Assembly (NCBI GenBank): GCA_001414345.1
Contig: LLCB01000530.1
Coordinates: forward strand, 1 to 25,421
DNA length: 25,421 nucleotides
Source: Hymenoscyphus infarciens
Taxonomy: Eukaryota > Ascomycota > Leotiomycetes > Helotiales > Helotiaceae
Direction: 5' to 3'
Part shown: piece after piece, positions 1-10,924 of the stretch
Position numbering within the stretch: the stretch's first letter is position 1
Layout: each line of letters starts with the position of its first letter
The notes under the pieces: generated by a model
What the model was told of the DNA's origin: nothing
What the model saw: the letters and a program-made list of their open reading frames with translations, nothing else
Databases searched by the model: none
Made by a program: the position numbers and the translations under genes

Positions 1-152
1 ATACTAGAAGAGTAAGCGTTTATAATAATTCTTATTAGATACTAGTAGAGTAAGAGTTTATAATAATTTTTATTAGATACTAGAAGAGAGAGAGTTTATA
101 ATAATTCTTATTAGATACTAGAAGAGTGAGCGTTTACGATAATTTTTATTAG
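1..152. repeat. 38-bp tandem repeat, four copies
   Basis: Four consecutive 38-bp units begin at 1, 39, 77 and 115. Each starts ATACTAGAAGAG or a near variant and ends TTTATTAG or CTTATTAG. Units differ at only a few positions, and the array stops cleanly at 152. Its left end is cut by the window, so copy number is at least four. The sequence is AT-rich and poor in CpA, like the RIP-mutated DNA further on. No coding sense is apparent. Confidence 0.9.
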
Positions 153-1792
153 AAAAATCTAAAATCTAGGATCTTATATAAGATCTAGCCTTAAGGTGGT
201 TAGACCGTAGAAGAAGAACTGCTACTTAGAAAGGCCGCTTTTAGCCGAGTACGTATGCTTAAGGTGAAACAGCCACCTCGAAAGTAAAAGCGCTTTCGGC
301 AGCAAATGAAGAGGACATACATTCAATCCTATCTCGACGCAACCACCAACTGTGTTTTACGAATTTTTAGCTTTACTATGCCAAACAATCTAAGGCAGGT
401 CAAGCGGAGAGATCTGGACAAAGAAAAGGAAACTACCAACTGTATCTTCACACAGCCATCTCCCTGTACTAGATAACACAAGAATTACTATCAGCAAGCT
501 AGTCCTTAAAGAGTTGGCAAACAATACTGCGAGGAACAAAGCTCCTAGGCTTTTTACCATACTTGAGATCGTCTATAAAAGGTATGCATATTACCACCCA
601 CTCCGCAATCAAACACCGAAGTATTATCCATTGACTCTTGTAGAAACCAAGTGGACATTGTGAAAAAAGAGACAAGAAAAGAAATCACTTCTTTAAATTC
701 ACAAATTCACATCCCTAAGAAGAAGCCATGTAATCCATCATACTCAAAAACTTCCCAGTACATTTCCAAGCAATTTTGAAAAATGTAGAAAAAGAGCCAT
801 GGCATATACCCTAATAGCAATGTGTAATGAATCCCCATACAAGACACCTAATATTAGCCCTTATACACGACCGTAATAGAATTCAACTCTATCAAGTAAA
901 GCACCTACTCTCTAGTGATCCTTGGATCCACCCCAACCAACCCCGACCAGGAAAAGATCCCCATAAAGCCAAAGTTTTTAGACTCAAACAACTTATCCTA
1001 ATATCCTAAAGAAGCTACCAGAAAGAACAACCATCTAGCCCTCAAAATTCCATTTAAAAACTGGTCTAGAAATTTTGTAAACCGTTGTAGGATAATAACT
1101 GAACCATTGATTCCCTACCATAAGCATTAAAGTAAATAAACAACCTCAAATCGCACAGCGTAGACTCAACGACAAGAAAACCCAGTTATAAAAAGCAACC
1201 CCTCAATAAACAATTTCTTACCGTAAAAATTTCTCGTCGTAGAAGTCATCTAGGTGGCACTATAATACTGATAGAATATTTCCAGCAAAGACCCGTCGTG
1301 GAGTTTAAAATTATGCGTTTCCCCTCGCCGTTGTATTAGGGTAGTGCATCCGCGCTCTATCATAAGTCCATTTCTTTCCGCGGTGTTCAATTTCGAGGTT
1401 TTTAGCATACATACGCGGAACCACTTTTCAAGTTCGCCATGGCCCATGGTGTATTCAGATTCTAGTTATTTTAGTGCTGTGGAAATACTTGATGGCTTTT
1501 CAAAAAAAACAACAACTACTTGAAGGATTTACGCATTCTAAGAATTTCTAGAAAGGAGAGGGGATGGTAGAGAGACATGCAAGATAGCAGGACAGTAAAC
1601 CATGCGGTGTGTTCAGGAATCAGGATGGCTGTGAGCAGTTCTCGTGGATACAGGACGCGCTGATTTCCAGAGAGGATAGACAGACCTTATTAACCAACCA
1701 ACACCCACATGGCCTTTTCCGAAAAGAGGGAGGAAACCTCCGTACCAGACCTCCTACACAGAGAAACTCTACATTTCTACCCTAAGATTTCC

Positions 1793-1834
1793 AAAAAAGA
1801 AAAAAAAGAAAAAAAAAAGAAAAAACCCCCCCCC
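1793..1834. repeat. A-rich tract followed by a ten-C run
   Basis: About 32 bases of A with occasional G are followed directly by ten Cs at 1825-1834. This is simple low-complexity sequence and is prone to length error in assembly. Confidence 0.8.
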
Positions 1835-1912
1835 AGAATTGTATACTCCCAACCCAACCCAACCTCCATCTGCCTAAACCTCGCACCATCATGATTTTCT
1901 CGCCGGACTTCA

Positions 1913-1948
1913 AAAATAAACGTACTCTCGAAAACAAACGTACTCTCG
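1913..1948. repeat. 18-bp direct repeat, two copies
   Basis: Two adjacent 18-bp units, 1913-1930 and 1931-1948, differ at one position and share the core AAACGTACTCTCG. A decayed third start follows (CAATAAAC). There is no known role. Confidence 0.75.
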
Positions 1949-2576
1949 ACAATAAACATCCCACCCCTTCATACATCAAGTCAGACCCGATCGTCTTAAA
2001 AGAAAAAATTGCTTTCCGGTAGCCTTGAATCTCGAAAGTTTCCTTTAGGAGTGGGGAAACCAAGGATTGACAGTTTCTTTCCATCGAGGATGCCGTCACG
2101 ATGGTTTCTCGCTTTGTCTGCCGCAGCAATACGGGTGGGTGTATGTATAAATAGACAAACTAGTCACGCAAGGGGTGGTGCTACGAGCGGGACGAATTTC
2201 GGGTTTGAATGGGTGCTCCTTGAAATGGATAGGAAGGACAGAGGGAAGAAAGAGAGGAAAGTTTGTAAGTTTTCAAGCTACTTCTAAAGAGCTGAGGTTG
2301 CAAGACAAGTGATTCTGACACTAATTGTTTAGCAACTCGCCGACTCGAAAATCGATTCTCACGAAGAAAGGAATCAGTTAAGATGTTGTCGTATATTTCT
2401 CAGAAACCTCATTTGTACATGAATCTTGCTATCATACCACATATCAATCATGAATCATGATCCTCTGCTTCCTCCCCATCCACTCCTTTCTTCAAAAGCT
2501 CATAATGAGCAACGTAAGTCGTAGTTAAAATCATGATCTCCAAACATATTGGATCCATCGCCAACATGGAAAACCA

Positions 2577-3944
2577 TCAAGCAAACCCATCATCCCATTC
2601 ATAAACCCTACTATCCCGTCTCCGACTATTCGCCCTTTCTCTCTTGATCTTGGTCTCTTCCATGTGCTCCACAACTGCATTGACAGCCAACCCGCCAACA
2701 GCAGCACCCAGAAGCGTCAAAACCTTGTCACCTTCTTGGGCACTACTATTCTTCCTCGATCGTCGACCATCTCTCCCACTCCCACTTCTCTGCGCCCGTT
2801 TCGCTGCCCAGCCACCGATCACAGCACCAAGCGCACCACCCATCAGTCCCTCCTTACTCTTCGTAAATAGTTGTCCATCACCACGGTCATTATCAGCTCT
2901 GTCCCGTTCATCATAGCGTGAAATGGCAGAAAGAGAAGACTCCCGGCGATGCTTCCGATATTTATCAGAAGAGGAAGGGGGATAATAGCGGTCTGACTCC
3001 CGATGCCTTGGCGCGTTATGGGATGAACTTCTTTGGGATGTGTACTTGGGTCTTCGAGTGCGAGAAATATATATGTCGTCATTCTCATCATATAGTTTCA
3101 GTGCGTTTTCTTGGGGACTGGTTTTCGGTCTTGGTAGGCCCGAGGGAGATGAGAGATCATCCACGTCAGCGGGGAAGGGAATGAGTGCCATGTTTCGAGA
3201 TGGTTGGTGGGAACTGCTGCGTCGGGATGTGTGTTTGGGTCTGCGAGAGGAACGAGAGAATGTTGACCGTTCATCTAGGTCTTCTTTGCTGTCGTTGTAT
3301 GGTGTTAAGTCTCCCCCACGAATTCGAGTCGGTTGTTGAGAACTACTCCTCCTTGTGTGAGTTGGTCTCCTTCCTCTTCTATCATCATCATATTCTCGAT
3401 CCCGTTCTCGGTCCCGATCCCTCTCTCCAGATCTCCGCCTTGATGTAGTTGACGTTTCTTGGAAGGGGCCGAGTGGGACTCGTAACTTTTCGGATGTTCG
3501 AGGCGGTGAAGAGGGATATTGCTCCTCTTTCGGTGGAGGGGAAAACTGATTATAATCTGGGGGAGGAAAGCCTCCTATAGGAGGAGGGGGTATATATTCA
3601 GGTCGAGTCTGCGGAGGTTGTCGACTATATTGTTGAGGCATGTTGTCTCCCACCGGACCCGTCAAATTGTCTGGTGTGCCGTACCCCGAATGCCTCGGGA
3701 TATCCCTCGGGGCTTCTCTACTATCTACATATTCGATATCGTTGTAAGGATCGGGTGAAGGTGATCGGCTTCGCTGTTCGTCTTCTTGTTGGTTTCGAGA
3801 GTCCTTTCGGTTCTTCTTCAGCAGGTTCGGAAGGTGTTTGGGATGGTAGGCATCGGGATGCAGGTATTTGTCGGGGATTTTGTGAAAGTGCTTGTCGATT
3901 ACCGCATCAGCGCCCTTGATGCCTAATGCTACGAATGGCTCCAT
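2577..3944 (-). CDS. Hypothetical basic, disordered protein with C-terminal glycine zippers
   Basis: Single open frame of 455 codons from ATG at 3944-3942 to TGA at 2579-2577. The family is not recognised with certainty; the general build resembles fungal DUF3824-like proteins. Residues 1-48 form a compact start (MEPFVALGIKGADAVIDKHF) rich in His/Lys/Leu. Residues about 105-150 are proline-rich (PPPPIGGFPPP, QFSPPPKEEQ). Residues 168-340 are Arg/Ser-rich and contain three imperfect copies of an RRPxxTxxRSSS motif near 192, 234 and 297. Two Gly/Ala-rich apolar stretches, about 367-382 (GGALGAVIGGWAA) and 408-425 (LLGAAVGGLAVNAVV), look like glycine-zipper or membrane-associating helices separated by a basic linker. 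There is no signal peptide. The function is unknown; membrane association through the zippers is inference. Confidence 0.8.
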   Translation of the reverse strand: MEPFVALGIKGADAVIDKHFHKIPDKYLHPDAYHPKHLPNLLKKNRKDSRNQQEDEQRSRSPSPDPYNDIEYVDSREAPRDIPRHSGYGTPDNLTGPVGDNMPQQYSRQPPQTRPEYIPPPPIGGFPPPDYNQFSPPPKEEQYPSSPPRTSEKLRVPLGPFQETSTTSRRRSGERDRDRERDREYDDDRRGRRPTHTRRSSSQQPTRIRGGDLTPYNDSKEDLDERSTFSRSSRRPKHTSRRSSSHQPSRNMALIPFPADVDDLSSPSGLPRPKTSPQENALKLYDENDDIYISRTRRPKYTSQRSSSHNAPRHRESDRYYPPSSSDKYRKHRRESSLSAISRYDERDRADNDRGDGQLFTKSKEGLMGGALGAVIGGWAAKRAQRSGSGRDGRRSRKNSSAQEGDKVLTLLGAAVGGLAVNAVVEHMEETKIKRERANSRRRDSRVYEWDDGFA

Positions 3945-5216
3945 GGTGGTTTATCAAGTTCTGTCGGTGCTTTGATAGTGTAGAAGGCTTGTTGTGAGGT
4001 TAAGTTCGTCGGGGAGAGGAGAAGCGGTCGGAGGCGGTCTGGCCCGTCGATGGTGAGATAGGTTGTAGGTAGCGAGATGTTGCTTCGCGCGGGGAAGTGG
4101 AGGGGGATACCGCGTACTTAAGCTTCCGACTTGTGAGGCCTTAACACGCTTATTATGAAGTGGTGTTGTGCTAGTGAGGATTCCCCTCTTGGATCGTCCA
4201 AAGAGAGAGAGGAGGAATGGTACGGAGTACTGGTGGTATTAGTGATACTAGTGGTACTAGTGATACTAGTGATACTAGTGATACTAGCGATACTAGCGAT
4301 ACTAGTGATACTCGAGTACTGGACAATTAGAATAAGTCGGCGGATGTGGCGGAAGTTGTGTGGTGTGAGTTGACCGCCGGTACGGGATGAAGTCATTATG
4401 CATATAGACTCAGTTGCACAGGCAGCACAGCGATCCAGGCTCAACCGAAAAGCCCTCCTGCAATGGCGATCATCGTGGGGTGCACACGTGATGAAGAAAA
4501 TGCCCGAAGTCGCCCGGGGATTTGCAGCCTCAAAAGCAATATCAAGAGACGTTGATTTACAGTTCAATCGACCAAAGAAGCGAGAGCATTTAAACAATTG
4601 GCTGCCCCATGAAGCAGAGTTTTTACAGAAATAACCAATCGATTTTCTTTTCCGCGGTAACGCAATAAGTGAAATCCCATCACGAGTGACGTCGGCTGTC
4701 CACCCTACATAACCTGGCTGCTCTGATTGAGTATCAGACTCGTCGCATTTATGGAGCAGAAGGGGATTTGATTATGCACCCAAAACGGATTGTCATACTC
4801 CTATATCCACAAATGCCGACCTATATGTCCCGGAGTCCCATCCGACCATTCCGCATATACCGCAATCGAATTCTAACTTGTGCCTCTCGTTCCTGTACGA
4901 TCAGCAGGGGAAGAGCGGTGAAGCTGACAATGAGGAGATATCAAACGATCGGTACCCTCCGTATATCGCCAAGTACGTAAATGCGTAGCTCTAGACTAGT
5001 CAGCTTACCCCCTACTCTCCTTGACCGAAATCCTCTTCCTTGTCAAATGTTGAGATGGAGACTCCAGAATCCGAGAGAGAAAACTTGAATACTAGGATCA
5101 CTTATATAACAGCACTTGCAGCGGTCTTTCAAACAGAGAAGCCTCTTCAAGAGGGAGAAAAGATGGAAGACAAAAACAGGCGAACGCGTTTAAACTATAG
5201 CTCTTAATTAAGAGCC
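3945..5216. other. Intergenic region, no confident gene
   Basis: This stretch lies upstream of the minus-strand gene ending at 3944 and presumably includes its promoter and 5' UTR. Two mutually antisense frames, about 160 codons on the minus strand (4118-4597) and 79 codons on the plus strand (4398-4634), have no recognisable domains. The first depends on a 9-bp minisatellite for much of its length. A perfect 16-bp palindrome, GCTCTTAATTAAGAGC, sits at 5200-5215 just before the AT-rich island. Confidence 0.5.
4232..4312. repeat. 9-bp minisatellite, nine units
   Basis: Nine consecutive units of AGTGATACT or close variants (AGCGATACT, AGTGGTACT, GGTGGTATT) start at 4232 and run every 9 bases to 4312. 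Because the unit is a multiple of three, it keeps frames open on both strands and inflates open-frame length here. Confidence 0.9.
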
Positions 5217-5800
5217 TGTATAGCTCGTATATATCTAGGATATATACTACTAAAAAATCATAAGATAATATAAATATATAGATACTAAGTCTATATATAT
5301 ACTAGTGTTTAGCATATATATTTAAAAGTAATATAAATCTCTTATTTAACCTAATATATCTTAGTATATATATAATTAAGATATATACTACTAAAAGAAG
5401 ATTTAGACTTCTAGAGATATAAATCTTTAAAAGTTCGATTATATCTCTTCTTATCTACTAGTATATCTATTCTATAACTGGTTTTATAGTACTAGGTTAT
5501 AAACTTGAAATATATATACTAATATATATACTAATATATATACTACGAGCTAAACAATTATTTAATATATTAAGAAATAAGTAATAATATATACTAACTT
5601 ATACGAGGTTACTATTTAGAACTTCTTATTAAATATCTATGTATATATTTAAAGCATTTATACGAGCCAAATAGGCTCTAAAGCACGTAGTCTATATAAA
5701 AAAACGGACACCGCTACCTGACCGCGTCTATACGGGAATACTAAAGTTGAGTTCTAGTTCCAGTTCTCGTTCTAACTAATAATCGTTGCTTGTTATTCTA
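5217..5800 (+). repeat. RIP-mutated AT-rich island, possible solo LTR
   Basis: The sequence changes abruptly to about 80% AT made of TATATA and CTAG-type words, with hardly any CpA or TpG, and returns to normal near 5800. It begins TGTATAGC. Near its right end it holds a TATA-box-like TATATAAAAAAACGG (about 5692-5706), followed by about 100 bases of better-preserved sequence ending ATCGTTGCTTGTTATTCTA. That order (AT-rich U3, TATA, short R/U5) is what a plus-oriented LTR would show. I found no matching second LTR in the window and no target-site duplication, so the boundaries and identity are inference. No coding remnant is seen. Confidence 0.35.
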
Positions 5801-5903
5801 TCTTCTAGAGAAGTTGAGAAATCCAGACCCCTGCGTAGGAAAGCAGCAGGGCCACAGCTGCAGCCTTGATGTTTACCTCTCTCGAAAAGGAAGCAGAAAG
5901 AGA

Positions 5904-8463
5904 TCAAAAAGCAAGCAACTTCTCAACCCTCCTCTCCAACCCCTCCTCAAACTCCCCCACTCCCCTCCCTAAAACCCTCATCCCACCCCCCTTCAACAAA
6001 AACACCACCCTCTTCCTCCCCACCTCCACCTCCTCATCCTCACTCTCACTCTCTCTCCCACTATTCTCTTCCCTCTCCGAATCCTTAATCCCCTCCACCA
6101 CCCTCCTAACGAGATACCGATCATGACTAACCACAACAACCGCCCCATTCCACCCACACAACGCCTCCGCCAGCGCAGTCACAGTATGAAAATCCAAATG
6201 CGTCGTAATCTCATCCAGCACGAGTAACTGCGGACTCTTCCACACCAACCTCGCGATCGCAAGACGAACAAGTTGGCCGCCGGAGAGTTTGCGGAGGGGG
6301 ACGTCACTTGCTGTTCGACCGGGTAAACCTAGAGAACCGAGGAGACCGCGGATTTCTCCCTCGTCGAGCTTGTCGTTTTCTGCGTCGGCGTTGATTTCTT
6401 TCGTCAGGAGGAAGAGAGCGGTGAGTTCTGGGTCTGCGATGCCTAGTTGTTGGAGTTCTTCGACGGCGTGTTGGGAGTAGTATCCTAAGCGGAGACGGGG
6501 GTGGCGGGTTATGGTTCCTTTGGTGGGTTTTGTGGTTTCGGTGAGGAGTTTAATGAGGGTTGATTTTCCGGCGCCGTTGAGGCCTATGAAGCCTATGCGG
6601 TCGCCGGTGTGGATTGTTAGATTAATGTCTGAGAGAACTGCTGGTGCTGGTGTGGAAGTTTTCTGATGTCAAACGTCAGTGATTTCGTCTCCATGGACTC
6701 CTACGGAATTGAACTTCTTACCTTGGCGACAGGATACTTAAAGGTAACCCCTTCCAAAGAAACCAAAGGCCCGGGAAATCTCAAATCAGGAGCCATGGGA
6801 AGAATAATAGAAACGCCCTTCTCATCCGCCGGAATGTCAATCTCTGCCCTCGAACTCAAATGATAACCAGCCAAATCGCGATTCAACTTGAATCGTCCAC
6901 CACTAGCACTTTTCTGCAGCCCCATTCTATCATCCAACTTCTTCTGTCTGGATTTCGCCTGTCTCAGCTTGTTATCATCACCAGCCGCTTTTCCTTGTTT
7001 GATATTCTGCTGAATGGTATTTTGGATGTGCGATTTCTGCTTTTCTTGAGCATCCCGCATCCGTGTGAGATATTTCTGCTTGTCGCGAATGGATTTATCG
7101 AACGCCGTGAGAGAACCACGAAAATAGGTCAGTGTGTGATCACGAAGAATAATCAGTTCCTGGCAAGTTGCGTTGATAAAGTCGCGATCATGAGAGACGA
7201 GAACGACGGTAGGTGGATCGGAAGAGTCACGGAGTTGAACCAAATAACGCTCGAGCCAGATAATCCCCATGAGGTCGAGGAAATTTGTTGGTTCGTCGAG
7301 GATGAGAATGTCCGCTGATTGAAGGAGAACGCTTGCTAAGTTGGTACGCATCCGCCATCCCCCTGAGAGGGTTGAGATGGGTTTGTCGAAATTAGCTTTT
7401 GGGAAACCGAGACCCGTGAGGATACTTTTGGCTTTGCTTTCTATGTCTGCAATTCTGGAGGGCTCGACCTGGGATTGAAGATCGGCGAGAAGATCACTCG
7501 CTTCAGCAGTCTCTTCTTCTATAATTGCTTCTGAGATTTCTTCGTCTTTTTGTGCAAGTCTAGATGCCGGAGTTAGTACCATGCTCATTAGGTTTCCTGG
7601 ATACCCGATTTACCTTTCAGCAGACTCGGCAACTTTCTTCTCAAAAGCAGTCAGAGCTTTTCGAGCAGCCATCCCACGGGTGCCGCTTCGAAGACGAGCA
7701 TCCTTGTCTAACTCGAAGAGTTCTTTCTTCAGTCGATCATGATGGAGCTGTCTAAAAGCTCTGAGAGGAGCCAGAGGAGATTCTTGTCCTTCGATAGCTT
7801 TTAAGAGTACTACAAAATCATTATCTAGTGTTGTTACGGAGAAATCGTTGTGCTACTTACCATCTATTTCTTGTTGGATCTCATTTCTTGAAGTGGCTTT
7901 GTCAACCACTTCTTCCAAAACCGATAACTGGGGTTTCGATGATGATGCAGCTGTTGATGAACTTTGGGGGTTGTCACCTGATGCTTTGTCTGCATCTGTT
8001 TGCTGAAGGATGGATATTCTGGTTTGAGTTGGGATTCCAGGGATTAATTTCTGTGCAATTGCCTTGAGTAAGGCTAATTTACACTGTTAATTTTCCTCTA
8101 TCAAAAGGTCGATAAATATATGAGGACGGGCCTCGTTCAACAGCAAGAAATCACTTACTCGACTTTCCGGTGCCATTTCGACCAATCAAAGCATAGTGTA
8201 CGCCGGCCTTGAGCTTCAGACTTGCGCCTGATAAAATCTCAAGCCCTTCCGCTCTCGCTTTGCCTTTGGGTTTCGGTGCATTCTTTGCAGGTGCTGAGGT
8301 GACGGTGATATTTAAACCTTCGATGTCGAGCTACATCCATGTTAAATTGTCGTGCAATAATCTTAAGTAGTCGGCTTTCCATTACCTCCTGATAAACGGG
8401 GTTCTTGATGTCAAACCTCGTTTGCTTGCTAGAGCAGAGGATGGTGGTTTCGGACTCGTCCAT
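5904..8463 (-). CDS. ABC-F family ATPase (ribosome-associated type), six exons
   Basis: Exons on the minus strand: 8463-8386, 8330-8159, 8073-7861, 7809-7614, 7559-6722, 6662-5904. All five introns (51-85 nt) are GT-AG, and the join gives 751 aa. The protein has two ABC domains and no membrane segments, as in ABC-F proteins that act in the cytosol on ribosomes. Domain 1 has Walker A GRNGTGKST (76-84), signature LSGGWRMR (284-291), Walker B LILDEPTNFLD (305-315) and switch His about 343. Domain 2 has Walker A GLNGAGKST (526-534), signature LSGGQ (625-629), Walker B LLVLDEITTHLD with Glu650, and VVSHD near 678. A charged linker (about 365-445) matches the tRNA-contacting linker between domains. 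Walker A and signature of domain 1 are about 200 residues apart, longer than usual, with a Glu/Lys-rich likely coiled coil between. There is no N-terminal HEAT-like region. The SGGWRMR signature is Gcn20/ABCF3-like, but the subgroup is not settled. Confidence 0.93.
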
Positions 8464-9560
8464 AATGGTGGCAATGGGGATCTTGACGAATGGAAACAGC
8501 TGAAATATAAAAACGTGACCAAAGTTGCCTTACTCGAAATTTCAAAAAACCTGGAAGGTAAGGATTCTCTTCTCCTTATAAAGAAGTCTGATAAATGGTG
8601 GTTGAGATCACAATAAAAAGAAAGTCGCGATTCCGCCGTTTGAAGCCGAATCGGAAGTCACCCTTCGCCAATTCAGTTCGGTCTGAGTCACTCTTTCATA
8701 CTTGAGATAAATGCACACTCGACTCATTTTCCTGCCGCACAACAGAGAGGCTCTTGGCCATGTCCCTCAACAGGATCGCTCGTCGTTGAGGCGCTCTATC
8801 CTCGTAATTTTGTTCGATTGGACTGGACCGTTGCAACGCAATGTACTACCGCGATCGCGTCAGATCCAGATTGAGCAGACGTGGTCTCATCGACTAGTTA
8901 CCCTCAACACAAAACTACACCACAGGCATGCGGAGTTTTTTTCGCATAGGAAGAATCCGTGAAATGGTTTCGCTAAACAGCTCGATGAGAGGTGTTTCCC
9001 CGCTACGCCAAACTCCTTTTAGATGTCTCCTCCTCCTCTCTCCTCAATCTCTGAGTCACAGAGTCAGTCGTACGCTTTCCTCTCAACCAAAACAAGCGAT
9101 ATTAGGGATCTCACCATTCAATGAAAGTCCTGAGAGTTCCCTACACCAAATCTATCCCGGTGCAATCGAGGTGGTGTCTAAATTCCCACGGGGCGTGCCT
9201 AACCACCTCGGCGCTTTCAAACGAACCTCCCGCGATACAACCTCGATGACAATAAAGCACGTATATGGAGAGGAAGAGGGAGAGGGGTTATCTTCTGGAT
9301 GTGGTCAGGGTCCTGCTTCTCTTCTCCCGAGTGTTGCGAAGCTGCGTTGTCGTCGTACGCCGTGGTCGAGCTGAAGTCTTGTGCGAGAAGGAACGACCCC
9401 AACGGTGGACATCCCGATCGCTAGTCGCGACTGCCTTCTCGGAGGCGACGAGAAGACGAGAAGATAAACCACCTGCACCTGCACGACGGGACTCGGTGCT
9501 AGAATGTGCTGGCGGACCGGAAACTGAATTTGAACCTTGGCTGTTTTTTCCCCGCTATTA
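8464..9560. other. Intergenic region upstream of the ABC-F gene, no gene supported
   Basis: The composition is normal (not RIP-like). Several plus-strand frames of 60-148 codons (for example 8928-9374 and 9265-9561) overlap in different frames, have no recognisable domains, and look like chance. The proximal part should contain the promoter of the ABC-F gene. The stretch ends sharply at the start of the RIP-mutated block near 9560. Confidence 0.5.
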
Positions 9561-10530
9561 GTCCTCTATTCCCGCTTTCACTGACTATTATGCCTAACCC
9601 TATATTTGGATTTGAGAGCTATTCAAGTTTAGCTAGATAGACTTGACTTTTTTATATAAGGCCGCTATAGTCGCTTTTACTATATCTAGTAAGTTATTCC
9701 CTCTTTGCTTTTATAAGAATAGTTAAATTCAGTCTAAGGAAAGTTAGAGCTTATATAAAGCAACTTAGCTATATAAGTAATCTAGTTTAACCTAGACGTT
9801 TAATTACTATTACTTTTTATATCTAAGTAGAAACCCTATAATAGACCGGGTTTCAAATAACTATAATAAGCTAAGAGTTAAAAGAGTCTATAGATTATAA
9901 GATCTTAATTTTATTAACTTCGGCTTTAAGTTTAATATATTACTAGCTTCTACTATACTATACTCCTCTTCTACTTCTAATCTATAAATTAGATAAGTTT
10001 ATAAGCTTTCGAGTTCCTATCTCGGTCACCTACTATTAATCTTATATATAGACTATCTAGCTATTTTCAAACACTTATATATTTGTCTCTAGAGCACTAG
10101 TAGAGAACAGTATAACGAGTTTAGTTCAAGGCACGGCGGTATAGAACCTCTCTTTATATAACGTTCTTAAACTTATTAATAATAAGATAGTTTATTTAAA
10201 ATATAAAAAGATCTTAGAGAAGTATATCTATTATAATCTATAGATAAATAACTTCTAGTCTAATCTATCTAATACCTATCTCGAAAACTCCGAATATATA
10301 ATAGAGGTTAATAGTATTCTAGGTTATAATATTAACTCTTTAGTACTTAATTCTAATTTAAAATACTTCTACTATAATTATTTCTACCTACTCGTCGTCT
10401 TTGTTTTTTAGAGCGTTTTCTCTAAATGTTTTCTTTAAGAGTTTATCTAAGTTCTTTTCTAGATTTTCTTCCTTTATTACTAGTTTACTAGATTACTAAG
10501 TAGGAAGCTTTACTAGAGAAGAAGGAGAGA
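9560..10530. repeat. AT-rich, RIP-mutated flank left of the retrotransposon
   Basis: From about 9560 the sequence becomes rich in TA, CTAG and TTATAT words and is short of CpA/TpG, although less completely than inside the retrotransposon (CAAG, CACGGCGG and similar words survive near 10130). No coding remnant could be identified. It is either an older repeat into which the LTR element inserted, or unique DNA mutated by RIP spreading from the element. Confidence 0.6.
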
Positions 10531-10911
10531 TGTAATAGCACGAAATATATACTATAGAAGAAGAGGTATATAAGAGTGCGTTCGAGACTAAATAACGTAA
10601 GTAGATACTAGGCTCTAATATAGAAGAAAAGGAAAAACTATCTTTCTTCTATATTAAGTATAAACATCTATATATAAGAGGTTAGAGACTACTAAGTTCT
10701 AATAAGAATAATATCTAAGTCCTTTTTAATATAGCTACTAAAATAATAAGAGCTTTAAAGCTAAATATATAAGACCTTAAAACAAAATATATAATATCTA
10801 ATCCTTACTCTCTTTAACCTCTTCTATCTTATAAGTCGTAGGAGTATTAGTAGTTATAGAGGTATTAGTAGTTTTATAAATGTTAATAATTTAGAATAGT
10901 ATGCTATTATA
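10531..10911 (-). repeat. Left LTR (3' LTR of the minus-strand element)
   Basis: This 381-bp segment aligns end to end with 17997-18377, almost all differences being transitions. The outer end begins TGTAATAGCAC, that is ...GCTATTACA on the coding strand, so the canonical terminal CA is preserved here. The inner end reads GCTATTATA, where RIP has changed the expected terminal dinucleotide. The outer end is less mutated than the corresponding part of the other LTR. Confidence 0.92.
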
Positions 10912-10924
10912 TCCTCTCTCTTTT
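10912..10924 (-). other. Polypurine tract
   Basis: TCCTCTCTCTTTT directly abuts the inner edge of the left LTR, giving AAAAGAGAGAGGA on the minus strand. A purine run immediately upstream of the 3' LTR is the plus-strand priming site of LTR retrotransposons. Its position independently supports the minus orientation. Confidence 0.75.

Larger units (their letters stand above)
153..2576. other. Gene-less stretch, no supported feature except short repeats
   Basis: No open frame here longer than about 115 codons looks like a gene. Short frames on both strands lack recognisable domains, and the longest overlap one another on opposite strands. Base composition is more mixed than in the RIP blocks. 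A 115-codon minus-strand frame near 1782-2129 runs through a purine/pyrimidine tract and is not convincing. I see no tRNA or rRNA signature. A non-coding RNA or a small gene split by introns cannot be excluded. Confidence 0.5.

Noticed and set aside
4398..4634. 79-codon plus-strand open frame of normal composition, and the antisense 160-codon frame at 4118-4597
   Set aside because: Neither has a recognisable domain. They lie antisense to each other, and the minus-strand one is kept open by the 9-bp minisatellite. Without transcript or homology support I do not call a gene.
8928..9374. 148-codon plus-strand open frame upstream of the ABC-F gene
   Set aside because: It overlaps other frames of similar length on both strands, has no domain, and its composition looks like translated noncoding DNA.
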